This document shows, piece after piece, positions 8,521-15,936 of a DNA stretch of 21,708 nt. This DNA is from an uncultured bacterium. GTDB lineage: Bacteria > Verrucomicrobiota > Verrucomicrobiia > Opitutales > Intestinicryptomonadaceae. Below the pieces are notes generated by a model. It ran no database searches. It saw nothing but the letters and a program-made list of their open reading frames with translations, and had not been told where the DNA came from. Location: NCBI GenBank assembly GCA_905214995.1, contig CAJMOT010000029.1:1-21708 (forward strand), read 5' to 3'. The first letter of the stretch is position 1, and each line of letters opens with the position of its first letter. Position numbers and translations under genes: made by a program.

Positions 8521-8635
8521 CCGCCGGCGGAATCCGCGAAAATCCGCCGAAATCCCGCCCAAAACCCCGCGGGCGGGGGCGAAATTTCTCTTGATTGCGC
8601 GCGGCGCCGGATCCATTATCGACTGGAAGTTTTTT

Positions 8636-9778
8636 ATGCGAATCCCGAAAACCGCAATGACGGCGATTGCCGCAGCCGCGACCGCGGCGGCGGCGGTGTC
8701 CGCGCGCGCTCAGATTCCGCAAAACCGGACGCCCGATTCCCCCGAAACCGCGTCGCTGCAACAGAGCATATACTCGCTATTCGAAAACAACAGGAACAGC
8801 GTCGTAAAAGTCTACGCGAGGAAGGAGGCGGTCTCAAAGGACACTGCCGGCAACGAAACGCATACCACAATTCTCGACGTGGGCTCGGGATTCATCGCAA
8901 GCAAGACGGGCGCCGTCATGACGAGCGCATTCATAACGCGCGGGGCGCGGAAGCTCTGGATAGAGTACGACGGCCGCCTGCTCGACGCCGAGAGCGTGGG
9001 CTTTGATCCGATCACGACGGTTTCCATAATAAAAATCGCGGGCGGCTTCAAATCTGCGGATCTTCCAGTCGTGGTGATAGACCCCCTCGCGGAGCCCGTG
9101 AAGCCCGCCACGGTTCTCGTATCGATCTCGCACGAGATGGGGCTTGCCGCATCGCCGAGAATGGGAATGGCCACGGGGCGAAACATCGAGTTCGGAGGAA
9201 GGTTCCTGCCGACCGTCTACGTGCGCACAAACCTGCCCGCCCCCCGCGGCAGCACGGGCGGACCCGTATTCTCGCTCGACGGCAAATTCGCGGGAATGAT
9301 AGTTGCATCGCTGCCTGAAATCGGCGGCAGCTTCATACTGCCCGCGCGCGCCGCAGCCAAGATACGCGACGACATCATGATTTGCGGCGAGCCGATTTAC
9401 AGCTGGTTCGGAATGCTCGCCAAAGACGTGCGCGACCCCGCCAACGGCGCGAAAGTCGTAGTGGAATTCGTAGCCGAAAACGCCCCCGCAAAAAAGGCGG
9501 GCTTCATGGTCGGCGACGAAATAGTGGAGATAAACTCCCAAAAGGTGTCCGACAACACTCAGCTGCGCGAGCAGACCTTCTTCATACGCCCGTCTGAGAC
9601 TGCTGTGTTCAAAGTCCGCCGCAACGGGAAAATCGTCAGGCTCGAGCTCGTCACCGAGCGCATGGCCAGCGACATCGTGAAGTCGGCGGAGGCGAATGTC
9701 GCCCCGTCGCACCAGGGAGCCGCGCCCGCGCGGGCCGACGGCCCCAAAACCCCGTGCGGCGAAGGGGAGAAAAAATGA
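8636..9778 (+). CDS. Exported HtrA-like trypsin-fold/PDZ protein lacking the catalytic triad
   Basis: 380-aa exported protein with a signal peptide (1-25; MRIPKTAM, Ala-rich core, Ala-Arg-Ala). The body follows the DegP/HtrA plan: a trypsin-like domain (about 40-245) and one PDZ domain (about 255-345; NAPAKKAGFMVGDEIVEINSQKV). By eye alignment all three catalytic residues are replaced. GSGFIASKTGAVMTSAFI at 83-100 has Phe99 where the TNxHV histidine belongs. GFDPITTVSIIKI at 122-134 has Thr128 where DPxxDLA has Asp. RGSTGGP at 204-210 has Thr207 in place of the GNSGG serine. It is therefore probably a non-proteolytic scaffold, chaperone or peptide sensor. Residues 350-380 form a disordered tail. 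The ATG has GGAAG 6 nt upstream; a TTG at 8591 is less likely. Its stop overlaps the metX start in ATGA. Confidence 0.82.
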   Translation: MRIPKTAMTAIAAAATAAAAVSARAQIPQNRTPDSPETASLQQSIYSLFENNRNSVVKVYARKEAVSKDTAGNETHTTILDVGSGFIASKTGAVMTSAFITRGARKLWIEYDGRLLDAESVGFDPITTVSIIKIAGGFKSADLPVVVIDPLAEPVKPATVLVSISHEMGLAASPRMGMATGRNIEFGGRFLPTVYVRTNLPAPRGSTGGPVFSLDGKFAGMIVASLPEIGGSFILPARAAAKIRDDIMICGEPIYSWFGMLAKDVRDPANGAKVVVEFVAENAPAKKAGFMVGDEIVEINSQKVSDNTQLREQTFFIRPSETAVFKVRRNGKIVRLELVTERMASDIVKSAEANVAPSHQGAAPARADGPKTPCGEGEKK

Positions 9779-10926
9779 ACGACTCCGAAGGCTCCGCATT
9801 CCGCTCCGGCGAATACGAGGGCGAAGTCGGCCTCGTGGCGCACTCGGATTTTCCGTGCGGGGAGCCCCTCGATTTCGAGCTCGGAGGCCGCCTCGAATCC
9901 TTCAACGTAAGATACGAGACCTACGGGAGGCTCAACGCCGGCAAGTCAAACGCCATACTCGTCTGCCACGCCCTAACCGGCGACCACCACTGCGCGGGCG
10001 TCTATTCGCTCGACGACAAAAAGTCCGGATGGTGGAACAACATCATAGGCCCCTCAAAGCCGCTCGACACCAACAAATATTTCATAGTGTGCGCCAACTG
10101 CATAGGCGGCTGCCGCGGCACGACGGGCCCGTCCTCCATAAATCCGAAAACCGGAGAGCGCTACAACCTGACTTTCCCCGCCGTCACAATCCGCGACATC
10201 GTCGCCGTCCAGATGAGGCTCGTGGACCATCTCGGAATCGGAAAGCTGAAAATGGCCATAGGCGGCTCCATGGGCGGAATGCAGGCGCTGCAGCTTGCCA
10301 TAGACTACTCCGAAAGGGTTGAGAAAATCTGCGCGCTCGCCACCACGTCGCGCATCAACGCGCAGGCGATAGCCTTCAACGAGGTCGGGAGGTCGGCGAT
10401 AATGCAGGATCCCGTCTGGAACGGCGGCAACTACGCGCTCGACCGCACCCCGAGCGTGGGGCTGAGCATAGCGCGCATGATGGCGCACATCACCTACCTG
10501 TCCGACAAGGGGCTCGACGGCAAATTCGGGCGGGAGCACAAGGCGGCCTTCGCAAACTCCGGAATTTTCAAGCCGTCGTTCGAAATCGAAAACTATCTTC
10601 ACCACCAGGGCCAGTCGTTCGTCAACCGCTTCGACGCGAACACCTACCTCTATTTCACGCGCGCGCTCGACCTCTTCGACCTGCGCGCCTACGGCGGCGG
10701 GACGCTTGAGGGCGCGTTCGCGGGCGTGCGGGCCAAAACGCTCGTCGTGGGGTTCACCTCCGACTGGCTCTTCCCGCCCGAGCAGAACCGCGAGATCGTC
10801 CGCGCCCTGCTGCGCCTGCACAAAACGGCCTCCTACGCCGAGATAAAAAGCGACCTCGGGCACGACTCCTTCCTTATCCACTCCCCAAAACTCTACAAAC
10901 TCGTCGAGTATTTTCTCGGCTCCTGA
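9775..10926 (+). CDS. metX: Homoserine O-acyltransferase (MetX)
   Basis: Alpha/beta-hydrolase-fold enzyme that acylates homoserine, the first committed step of methionine synthesis; it feeds MetY. The 383-aa product has the triad Ser165 in GGSMGG, Asp330 in FTSDWLFPPEQ and His363 in GHDSFL. Other family marks are HALTGDHHCAG at 65-75, the WWNNIIGP loop at 86-93 and the ANCIGGCRGTTGPSS stretch at 107-121. The family includes both acetyl- and succinyl-transferases and the acyl donor cannot be fixed here; a nearby MetY supports acetyl. The ATG at 9775 overlaps the upstream stop (ATGA) and has AGGGGAGA just before it. A GTG at 9754 would add seven residues and is less likely. metW follows after 3 nt, the common metX-metW arrangement. 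Confidence 0.94.
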   Translation: MNDSEGSAFRSGEYEGEVGLVAHSDFPCGEPLDFELGGRLESFNVRYETYGRLNAGKSNAILVCHALTGDHHCAGVYSLDDKKSGWWNNIIGPSKPLDTNKYFIVCANCIGGCRGTTGPSSINPKTGERYNLTFPAVTIRDIVAVQMRLVDHLGIGKLKMAIGGSMGGMQALQLAIDYSERVEKICALATTSRINAQAIAFNEVGRSAIMQDPVWNGGNYALDRTPSVGLSIARMMAHITYLSDKGLDGKFGREHKAAFANSGIFKPSFEIENYLHHQGQSFVNRFDANTYLYFTRALDLFDLRAYGGGTLEGAFAGVRAKTLVVGFTSDWLFPPEQNREIVRALLRLHKTASYAEIKSDLGHDSFLIHSPKLYKLVEYFLGS

Positions 10927-10929
10927 ACC

Positions 10930-11553
10930 ATGGGCGAAGACAAATCGAGCCTCAAAAAGAAAATCGAGCTCAGGGCGATAAGCGAATGGGTCTCGAAGGG
11001 CGACAGCGTGCTCGACCTCGGCTGCGGGCGCGGGATTCTGCTCGCCGAGCTCGTGAGGCTCAAAGACGTCTACGCCGTCGGGGTCGACATGGACTTCGAC
11101 AAGATTTCGAGGTGCATAAAGCGCGGAGTAAACGCATACCACGGAGACATCATGGAGCTGCTGCGCTCCTTCGACGGCGACTCCTTCGACTGGATAGTGT
11201 GCTCGCGCACGCTTCCGGAGCTCGAGAACGCGCGCGAAGTCGTGCTCGAATCGCTGCGGGTCGCGCGGCGCGTGGCGGTGGGCTTCGTCAACTACGGCTA
11301 CTGGCGCAACAGGCTCGCCGTCGCCCTCTCGGGCGACAGGGTCGTCAACGAGGTCTATCCCGAGCGTTGGGAAAGCTCTCGGCCGACAAACCAGATTTCC
11401 GTAAATTCCTTTAAGGAATTCTGCGCCAAAAACGATATAAAGATACGCAGGCGCCACTTCCTGCGCGCCGACTGGGAGACGCCGTGCGCGTTCCTCCCAA
11501 ACCTTATGGCGGGATACGCCATTTTTGAAATTTCAAAAGACAAGCACATATGA
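10930..11553 (+). CDS. metW: MetW, methyltransferase-fold partner of MetX
   Basis: 207-aa class I SAM-methyltransferase-fold protein of the MetW family, usually encoded directly after metX and thought to assist or control homoserine acylation; its exact biochemical role is not firmly settled. Motif I is VLDLGCGRG at 27-35, and the acidic loop after strand 2 is VGVDMDF at 50-56. The family-typical middle is SFDWIVCSRTLPE (85-97), and FVNYGYWRNRL at 119-129 corresponds to the FPNFGHWRxRL signature. The later YPERW segment (143-147) also fits. It starts 3 nt after the metX stop with no SD, so translation probably depends on metX. Its stop overlaps the clpP start in ATGA. Confidence 0.9.
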   Translation: MGEDKSSLKKKIELRAISEWVSKGDSVLDLGCGRGILLAELVRLKDVYAVGVDMDFDKISRCIKRGVNAYHGDIMELLRSFDGDSFDWIVCSRTLPELENAREVVLESLRVARRVAVGFVNYGYWRNRLAVALSGDRVVNEVYPERWESSRPTNQISVNSFKEFCAKNDIKIRRRHFLRADWETPCAFLPNLMAGYAIFEISKDKHI

Positions 11554-12137
11554 ACGAAGAAGAATGCGAAAATAAAAAGGAGAAGAAAACTCCCGTACCG
11601 AACGAAATCGCCAAGAGATTTCTCGACGAGCGCAAGATTTTCCTGTGGGACGCCATAACCGACGAGACCGCCGCCGCGGTCGTCGAAAAGCTCCTATACC
11701 TCGACATGCTCGACCATGAAAAGGAAATCACCCTATACATGAGCACCCCGGGCGGCTCAATAAGCGCGGGCATGTCGGTCTACGACACCATGAAGCTCAT
11801 AAAGGCGCCCGTGAAAGTCGTCGTCACGGGAATCGCGATGAGCATGGGCTCGATACTCCTGAGCGCGGCTCCCAAAGGGAAGCGCTTCCTCTTCCCGAGC
11901 GCGCGCGTCATGATACACCAACCGCTGATAATGGGCGAGATGACGGGGACGGCGGTTGACATGCACATACAGGCGATGGAGCTCGAGCGCATGAGGGAGG
12001 AGCTGAATAAAATCCTCTCCGAGGCCTCGGGGCAGCCGATAGAGAAAATCTCCGCCGACACGGACAGGGACTTCTTCATGACGGCCCGCCAAGCCATAGA
12101 CTACGGCCTCGCCGACGCGATAGTGACCGAAATCTGA
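11550..12137 (+). CDS. clpP: ATP-dependent Clp protease proteolytic subunit
   Basis: Serine peptidase that forms the double-heptamer chamber fed by ClpX or ClpA/C. The 195-aa product carries the triad Ser98 (GIAMSMGS), His123 (MIHQP) and Asp174 (DTDRDFF, second Asp of RD). The oxyanion strand STPGGSISAGMSVYDTM is at 65-81. There is a two-residue insertion after MIHQPL compared with E. coli ClpP, and the usual SPGG is TPGG. The N-terminal 16 residues are charged (Glu/Lys-rich) and may be a propeptide or flexible pore loop. The gene overlaps metW by ATGA, with no clpX or tig next to it, so this may be a second ClpP copy of the genome; that is inference. Ile is encoded by ATA in 10 of 17 cases, striking for GC-rich DNA. 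Confidence 0.93.
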   Translation: MNEEECENKKEKKTPVPNEIAKRFLDERKIFLWDAITDETAAAVVEKLLYLDMLDHEKEITLYMSTPGGSISAGMSVYDTMKLIKAPVKVVVTGIAMSMGSILLSAAPKGKRFLFPSARVMIHQPLIMGEMTGTAVDMHIQAMELERMREELNKILSEASGQPIEKISADTDRDFFMTARQAIDYGLADAIVTEI

Positions 12138-12138
12138 C

Positions 12139-12171
12139 GCTTTGCCGCGGCGGGCCTTCCCCGCCCAAAGC
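12139..12171 (+). terminator. GC-rich hairpin directly after clpP
   Basis: Outer stem GCTTTG (12139-12144) pairs with CAAAGC (12166-12171); inner stem GGCGGG (12149-12154) pairs with CCCGCC (12160-12165) around a 5-nt loop, with a 4-nt bulge on the left. It starts right after the clpP stop at 12137. There is no T-run behind it, so it may act as an mRNA 3'-end stabiliser or weak terminator together with the next hairpin. Confidence 0.45.
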
Positions 12172-12199
12172 GGATCCCCGCCCCGCGGGAAAATTGCCG

Positions 12200-12238
12200 G
12201 AAAATCCGTTTATCTTATTAAAAGATAGACGGATTTTC
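12200..12238 (+). terminator. Long A/T-flanked hairpin, probable bidirectional terminator after clpP
   Basis: A 17-bp stem (12200-12216 with 12222-12238) containing one G-T wobble closes a 5-nt ATTAA loop. The left arm begins GAAAATCCG and the right arm ends CGGATTTTC, giving an A-tract before and a T-tract at the end, so it could terminate in either direction. It lies 25 nt before the start of the Tat gene, so it may also be part of that gene's leader. A weak promoter (TTGCCG 12194-12199, 16 nt, TATTAA 12216-12221) overlaps it. Confidence 0.55.
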
Positions 12239-12262
12239 AATTTTCGCCTAAGAATTTTCCGC

Positions 12263-14284
12263 ATGAAAAACATCGGAAGAAGGGACTTTTTGAAGGCGGC
12301 GGCCGCCGCCGCGTTTGCCGGGGCCGCCGGATTGCGCGCCGAAACCGGAGGCTCCGACAAACTGCGCGCCCTCTCCCATTCGCTGTTGCGCGAATGGTGC
12401 GGAGGGCTCGAGAGGCTGCAGATAAAAAGCGGCCCGCGCGAGAGGCTCGGCGGCATAAAGTGCCCCGCCTGCGATTTCATACACGGGCGCATAGGCGACG
12501 CCGTATACCCCTTCCTGTCCCTCGCCAAGCGCGACGGAAACTCGCGGATGCTCGACGCGGGCATGATGCTCTACGGGTGGATGGAAAACAACGTCTCGCA
12601 GCCGGACGGGTCATGGATAAACGACTTCTCAAACCCGTGGAAGGGCACGAGCGTGTTTGGCGCCATATCGCTTGCGGAGGCCGTAAAACACTGCGGCGGA
12701 ATCCTCGAAAAAAGCGACTTGGAGCGCATGAGGCTGCGCCTCGGCAGGGCGGCGCGCTTCATAGCGTCCTTCATAAAATTCGGAAGGCCGGACGTAAAAT
12801 TCGACGGCCCCAACATAAATTACCTCGCGGCGGCCGCCCATGCGCTCGCGCTCTCGGCGGAAGTCTTGGACGACCCAAAGCTAATGGCGGAGGCAAGGAA
12901 GTTCGGCAGGGGCTCGATAAAATACATCACGCCGAAAGACCGCCTGGTATTCGGCGAAACCCAGCCAACGGGAAAGACGAGCCCCAATGGTTGCAAGGGC
13001 GTGGACCTCGGCTACAATGTCGAGGAAACTCTTCCGTCGCTCGCAGGATACGCGCTCGCGGCGGGAGACTCCGAAGTCCTCGAAGCCGCGGAGGAGTCTA
13101 TGAAAGCCCACATAGAATTCATGCTGCCCGACGGCGCGTGGGACAACAGCTGGGGCACGCGGAATTTCAAGTGGACGTACTGGGGCAGCAGGACTTCCGA
13201 CGGCTGCCAGGCGGGATTCGCCGCGCTCGCCGACAGGGACCCGCGCCTGTATACGGCCGCCCTGAGAAACCTCGAACTCCTCGAATCGTGCACCGAAAAC
13301 GGCCTGCTCTGCGGCGGCCCGCACTTTCGCTCCGGCGGCATACCGGCGTGCATACACCACACTTTCGCGCATGCAAAGCCGCTTGCCTCGCTGCTCGACT
13401 CCCCCGCCAAAGCGCCGGCCGCGCCGCCGAAGCTCCCCCGCGAGGAAAGGTACGGAGTAAAATCATTCGACGACATACGCACGCACCTCGTATCAAAAGG
13501 CCCCTTCCGCGCGACGGTCACCGCCTACGACACGGAATATTACGACCTCAAAAACGGGCACCCGACGGGAGGCGCGCTCTCGATGCTGTGGCACGAAAAG
13601 GCCGGGCCGATATTCGCCGCGGGAATGACGGAATACGCCGTAATAGAAAAGCCAAACATGCAGTCCGACGCCGGAATGGACTCCATGCCGCTCGCCCCCC
13701 GCGCGGAGCTCGATTCCGGCGGGAAAAAATACAGAAATATCAGCGACCTGTCCGCAAGGCTTTCGCATTTTGAGGACGGGGAAGCCTACGTCTTTGAGGC
13801 CGCGTCGAAACTGCGCGACGCCGGCCAGAACTCCCCCGATTCGGGCGAAGTTGAATGCCGCGCCCGCTATGAATTTCGGGCGGACGAAGTGGCGGTGAAA
13901 ATCTCGTGCCCGTCGGAGTCCGGGAAATCGGCAAAAATCATCTTCCCGCTGATCGCGAGCTCCGAAGAAAAATTTTCGGCGGACTCACCGACTTCCGCGC
14001 GCCTTGAAAAGAAAGGCTGCCGCGTGAAAATATCCTCCGACAGGCCGATGAAAATCCTGCCGACGAAAACCGGAAGGGTTTTCAACTTCGTGCCGGGCTT
14101 CGAGGCGGTTCCGATATGCGTTGAGGGCGGGAGCGCCGAGATAAAAATCGAGGTGGCGCAGCGCGCCGGCGGTAAATTTCCAAACCGGACAACGCCGTCC
14201 GGAGAAAACTACGGACGGCGTTTTGGCGTTTGCGCGCATAAGCGAAAACCCCTGCGCTCCGCCGCGCCGCAATGCCTTCTTTAG
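12263..14284 (+). CDS. Tat-exported toroid/beta-sandwich protein, polysaccharide-lyase-like
   Basis: 673-aa protein exported folded by the Tat system: GRRDFLK at 5-11 is a near-perfect twin-arginine motif, followed by an Ala-rich core to about residue 26. Residues 35-380 look like an (alpha/alpha) toroid with repeated helix pairs. Notable stretches are KCPACD at 66-71 (a CxxC pair), QPDGSW at 113-118, GYNVEETLPSLAGYAL at 250-265, DNSWGTRNFKWTYWGSR at 294-310 and GGPHFRSGG plus CIHHTFAHAK at 351-372. From about 405 the sequence turns beta-rich; NGHPTGGALSMLWHEKAGP at 431-449 resembles the start of the heparinase II/III-type sandwich. The family cannot be named; a lyase or hydrolase of acidic glycans is inference. 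The ATG at 12263 is chosen over 12194 because the Tat motif must be N-terminal. The last 40 codons cross a terminator-like hairpin and look non-native. Confidence 0.72.
   Translation: MKNIGRRDFLKAAAAAAFAGAAGLRAETGGSDKLRALSHSLLREWCGGLERLQIKSGPRERLGGIKCPACDFIHGRIGDAVYPFLSLAKRDGNSRMLDAGMMLYGWMENNVSQPDGSWINDFSNPWKGTSVFGAISLAEAVKHCGGILEKSDLERMRLRLGRAARFIASFIKFGRPDVKFDGPNINYLAAAAHALALSAEVLDDPKLMAEARKFGRGSIKYITPKDRLVFGETQPTGKTSPNGCKGVDLGYNVEETLPSLAGYALAAGDSEVLEAAEESMKAHIEFMLPDGAWDNSWGTRNFKWTYWGSRTSDGCQAGFAALADRDPRLYTAALRNLELLESCTENGLLCGGPHFRSGGIPACIHHTFAHAKPLASLLDSPAKAPAAPPKLPREERYGVKSFDDIRTHLVSKGPFRATVTAYDTEYYDLKNGHPTGGALSMLWHEKAGPIFAAGMTEYAVIEKPNMQSDAGMDSMPLAPRAELDSGGKKYRNISDLSARLSHFEDGEAYVFEAASKLRDAGQNSPDSGEVECRARYEFRADEVAVKISCPSESGKSAKIIFPLIASSEEKFSADSPTSARLEKKGCRVKISSDRPMKILPTKTGRVFNFVPGFEAVPICVEGGSAEIKIEVAQRAGGKFPNRTTPSGENYGRRFGVCAHKRKPLRSAAPQCLL
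14191..14226 (+). terminator. Terminator-like hairpin inside the 3' end of the Tat gene
   Basis: A perfect 11-bp stem, AACGCCGTCCG (14191-14201) with CGGACGGCGTT (14212-14222), closes a 10-nt loop and is followed by TT, giving a TTTT run across the stem end. It has the form of an intrinsic terminator with a short T-tract. It lies about 60 nt before the stop of the open frame, while a TAA in another frame sits just before it at 14173-14175. Confidence 0.6.
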
Positions 14285-14391
14285 CCTAATAATATCTTAT
14301 TTTTTCTTTGCCGAACCGCCGTTCCGGATTTGGAATTTCCGCGAACATAAAAATTGCGCGCATGAAAAGAAGGGAGTGATCCGCCGCCGCA

Positions 14392-14472
14392 ATGGGCGAA
14401 AATTCCAAGGGCGACAGCGCAAGCTTTTCGCTCGACATTCCCGTAAAATACGACACGGACGCGTTAAAATGA
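14392..14472 (+). CDS. Possible 26-codon ORF ending at a hairpin
   Basis: ATG to TGA encodes 26 residues beginning MGENSKGDS and ending DTDALK. The codon choice (AAC-free but Asp-, Lys- and Ser-rich) looks like a soluble peptide. The stop codon ends exactly one base before an inverted repeat at 14473. An in-frame ATG at 14362 is followed by a TGA at 14377-14379, with no other stop before 14392, so this may be the remnant of a slightly longer small gene broken by a nonsense mutation. AAGGGAG at 14370-14376 is SD-like but about 15 nt away from the ATG. No family is recognised. It could equally be chance. Confidence 0.25.
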   Translation: MGENSKGDSASFSLDIPVKYDTDALK

Positions 14473-14508
14473 CTATAAAATTCGGAGCCTGCCTCCCGAA
14501 TTTTATAG
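14473..14508. repeat. Perfect 13-bp inverted repeat, possible terminator
   Basis: CTATAAAATTCGG (14473-14485) and its exact reverse complement (14496-14508) flank a 10-nt loop. The arms are AT-rich at their outer ends and GC-rich next to the loop, as in a bidirectional terminator, and the repeat directly follows the small ORF stop. It could also stop readthrough from fabF on the other strand. Confidence 0.5.
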
Positions 14509-14576
14509 CGTAAACCCAACGCTGCGCGCCCGACGCGGGGCGCATTTATCTTGGCGGAAACGGCAAACCGCCCAAT

Positions 14577-14602
14577 AAAAAAGAGGGGGAATCCCCCCTC
14601 TC
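14577..14602 (-). terminator. Intrinsic terminator of fabF
   Basis: On the minus strand, GAGGGGG (14600-14594) pairs with CCCCCTC (14589-14583) around a 4-nt loop and is followed by six T (14582-14577). It lies about 95 nt after the fabF stop. The stem and T-run are both textbook, so confidence is high. Confidence 0.8.
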
Positions 14603-14694
14603 TTTCCGCATTCACTCCGCTCCCAAGGAATATTCGCGCGGAAAGCGGGAGCGTGCAAACGGCACGCGGCGGATTTTATCCGAAGCTTCGCCCG

Positions 14695-15936
14695 TCAGTT
14701 TTTGCGGAAAAGAAGCGCGCCGTTGTGCCCGCCAAATCCGAGATTCGTGCTTATTGCCACATTCACGTCTGCCTTGCGCGCGACATTCGGGACGTAGTCG
14801 AGGTCGCATTCCGGATCGGGGTGCTCATAGTTTATCGTGGGAGGCACTATGCCCGTCTCGATGGTCTTTGCGCAAACCGCCGCCTCGATGGCGCCCGCCG
14901 CCCCGAGCATGTGGCCCGTCATGCTCTTGGTGGAGCTCACCATCAGCTTGTCGGCGGCCGCGCCGAACACCTTGCGGATTGCGGCGGTCTCGAATTTGTC
15001 GTTGTAGGGGGTGGAGGTGCCGTGCGCGTTTATGTAGTCCACCTGTTCGGGCGCGACGCCGGCGTCCTCCATCGTGCGGCTAAGGCACTGGGCGAGGCCG
15101 CGGCCCTCGATGTCGGGGCTCGTGATGTGGTAGGCGTCGCAAGTCGCGCCGTATCCGGAGAGCTCGCAGTAGATTTTTGCGCCGCGCGCGACGGCGTGCT
15201 CGTAGCGTTCGAGGACTATCACGCCCGCGCCCTCGCCCATTACAAACCCGCACCTGTCGGCGTCGAAGGGGCGCGACGCGCGCTGGGGCTCGTCGTTAAA
15301 ATTGGTGGCCATCGCCTTCATCGCGCAGAAACCCGCAAAGCTGAGGGGGGTGACGGCGGCCTCGCTACCCCCCGCCAAAATTATGTCCTCCCTGCCCATT
15401 TGCAAGTGCAAGAGGGCCTCGCCTATCGCGTGGGTACCGGTCGCGCAGGCGCTGACGACGCTGAAATTGACGCCCTTCGCTCCCACTTCTATCGCAACCA
15501 CTCCCGAGGACATGTTCGCCAATAGGTTGGGAATCATGAACGGGGAAACGCGCCTCGGCCCGCGCTCGATAAACGCGCGCGACTGCTTTTCGATGGTGTC
15601 CATTCCCCCGACGCCCGAGCCGATAAGCACGCCGAAGCGCTCCGGATCTACGTCGCCCTCTTTGAGGTTGGCGTCCTGCATGGCGAGCTTGGCGGCGGCG
15701 ACGGCGAAATGCGTGTATCGGTCGCTCCTCTTCGCCTCCTTGGGATCCATGTATTTGGTGGCGTCGAAGTCCCTGCACTCGGCGGCGACCCGGCAGTTGA
15801 GCTCGGTGGCGTCGAAGAGGGTGACGTGCCCTATTCCGTTTTTGCCGTTGGATATGGCGTCCCAGAATGGCGCGATTCCGTCCCCGAACGGGGAAATCAC
15901 CCCGAGACCGGTAATTACAATGCGTTGTTTTGGCAT
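14695..15936 (-). CDS. fabF: 3-oxoacyl-ACP synthase II (KAS II)
   Basis: Condensing enzyme of fatty-acid elongation; it joins malonyl-ACP to acyl-ACP in the cytoplasm. From the ATG at 15936 it is 413 aa, the usual length. Opening MPKQRIVITGLGVISPFG is typical. The triad is Cys164 in SACATGTHAIG, His305 in NAHGTSTPYND and His342 in STKSMTGHMLGAAGAIE, where Lys337 is also conserved. The C-terminal NLGFGGHNGALLF (398-410) is the family ending. The frame is open for 57 more codons upstream, but that part is Arg-rich and unrelated to the family. No SD is visible. It follows acpP on the same strand, the usual acpP-fabF order, but 285 nt and a strong terminator lie between them. fabD, fabG and fabH are not present in the window. 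Confidence 0.95.
   Translation of the reverse strand: MPKQRIVITGLGVISPFGDGIAPFWDAISNGKNGIGHVTLFDATELNCRVAAECRDFDATKYMDPKEAKRSDRYTHFAVAAAKLAMQDANLKEGDVDPERFGVLIGSGVGGMDTIEKQSRAFIERGPRRVSPFMIPNLLANMSSGVVAIEVGAKGVNFSVVSACATGTHAIGEALLHLQMGREDIILAGGSEAAVTPLSFAGFCAMKAMATNFNDEPQRASRPFDADRCGFVMGEGAGVIVLERYEHAVARGAKIYCELSGYGATCDAYHITSPDIEGRGLAQCLSRTMEDAGVAPEQVDYINAHGTSTPYNDKFETAAIRKVFGAAADKLMVSSTKSMTGHMLGAAGAIEAAVCAKTIETGIVPPTINYEHPDPECDLDYVPNVARKADVNVAISTNLGFGGHNGALLFRKN

Larger units (their letters stand above)
14285..14694. other. Mostly non-coding region between the Tat gene and fabF
   Basis: This 410-bp gap separates two convergent genes. It holds one possible small ORF (14392-14472), a 13-bp perfect inverted repeat (14473-14508), a small GGCGG/CCGCC hairpin (14553-14572) and the fabF terminator (14577-14602). 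The first 100 bp are comparatively AT-rich. The 109-codon minus-strand frame across the gap has no recognisable features and ignores these hairpins, so I do not call it. Confidence 0.6.

Noticed and set aside
9754..9774. GTG start for metX
   Set aside because: The ATG at 9775 has a strong SD and a stop/start overlap with the upstream gene.
10054..11457. 467-codon minus-strand frame opposite metX and metW
   Set aside because: Antisense shadow of two certain genes, with no recognisable motif.
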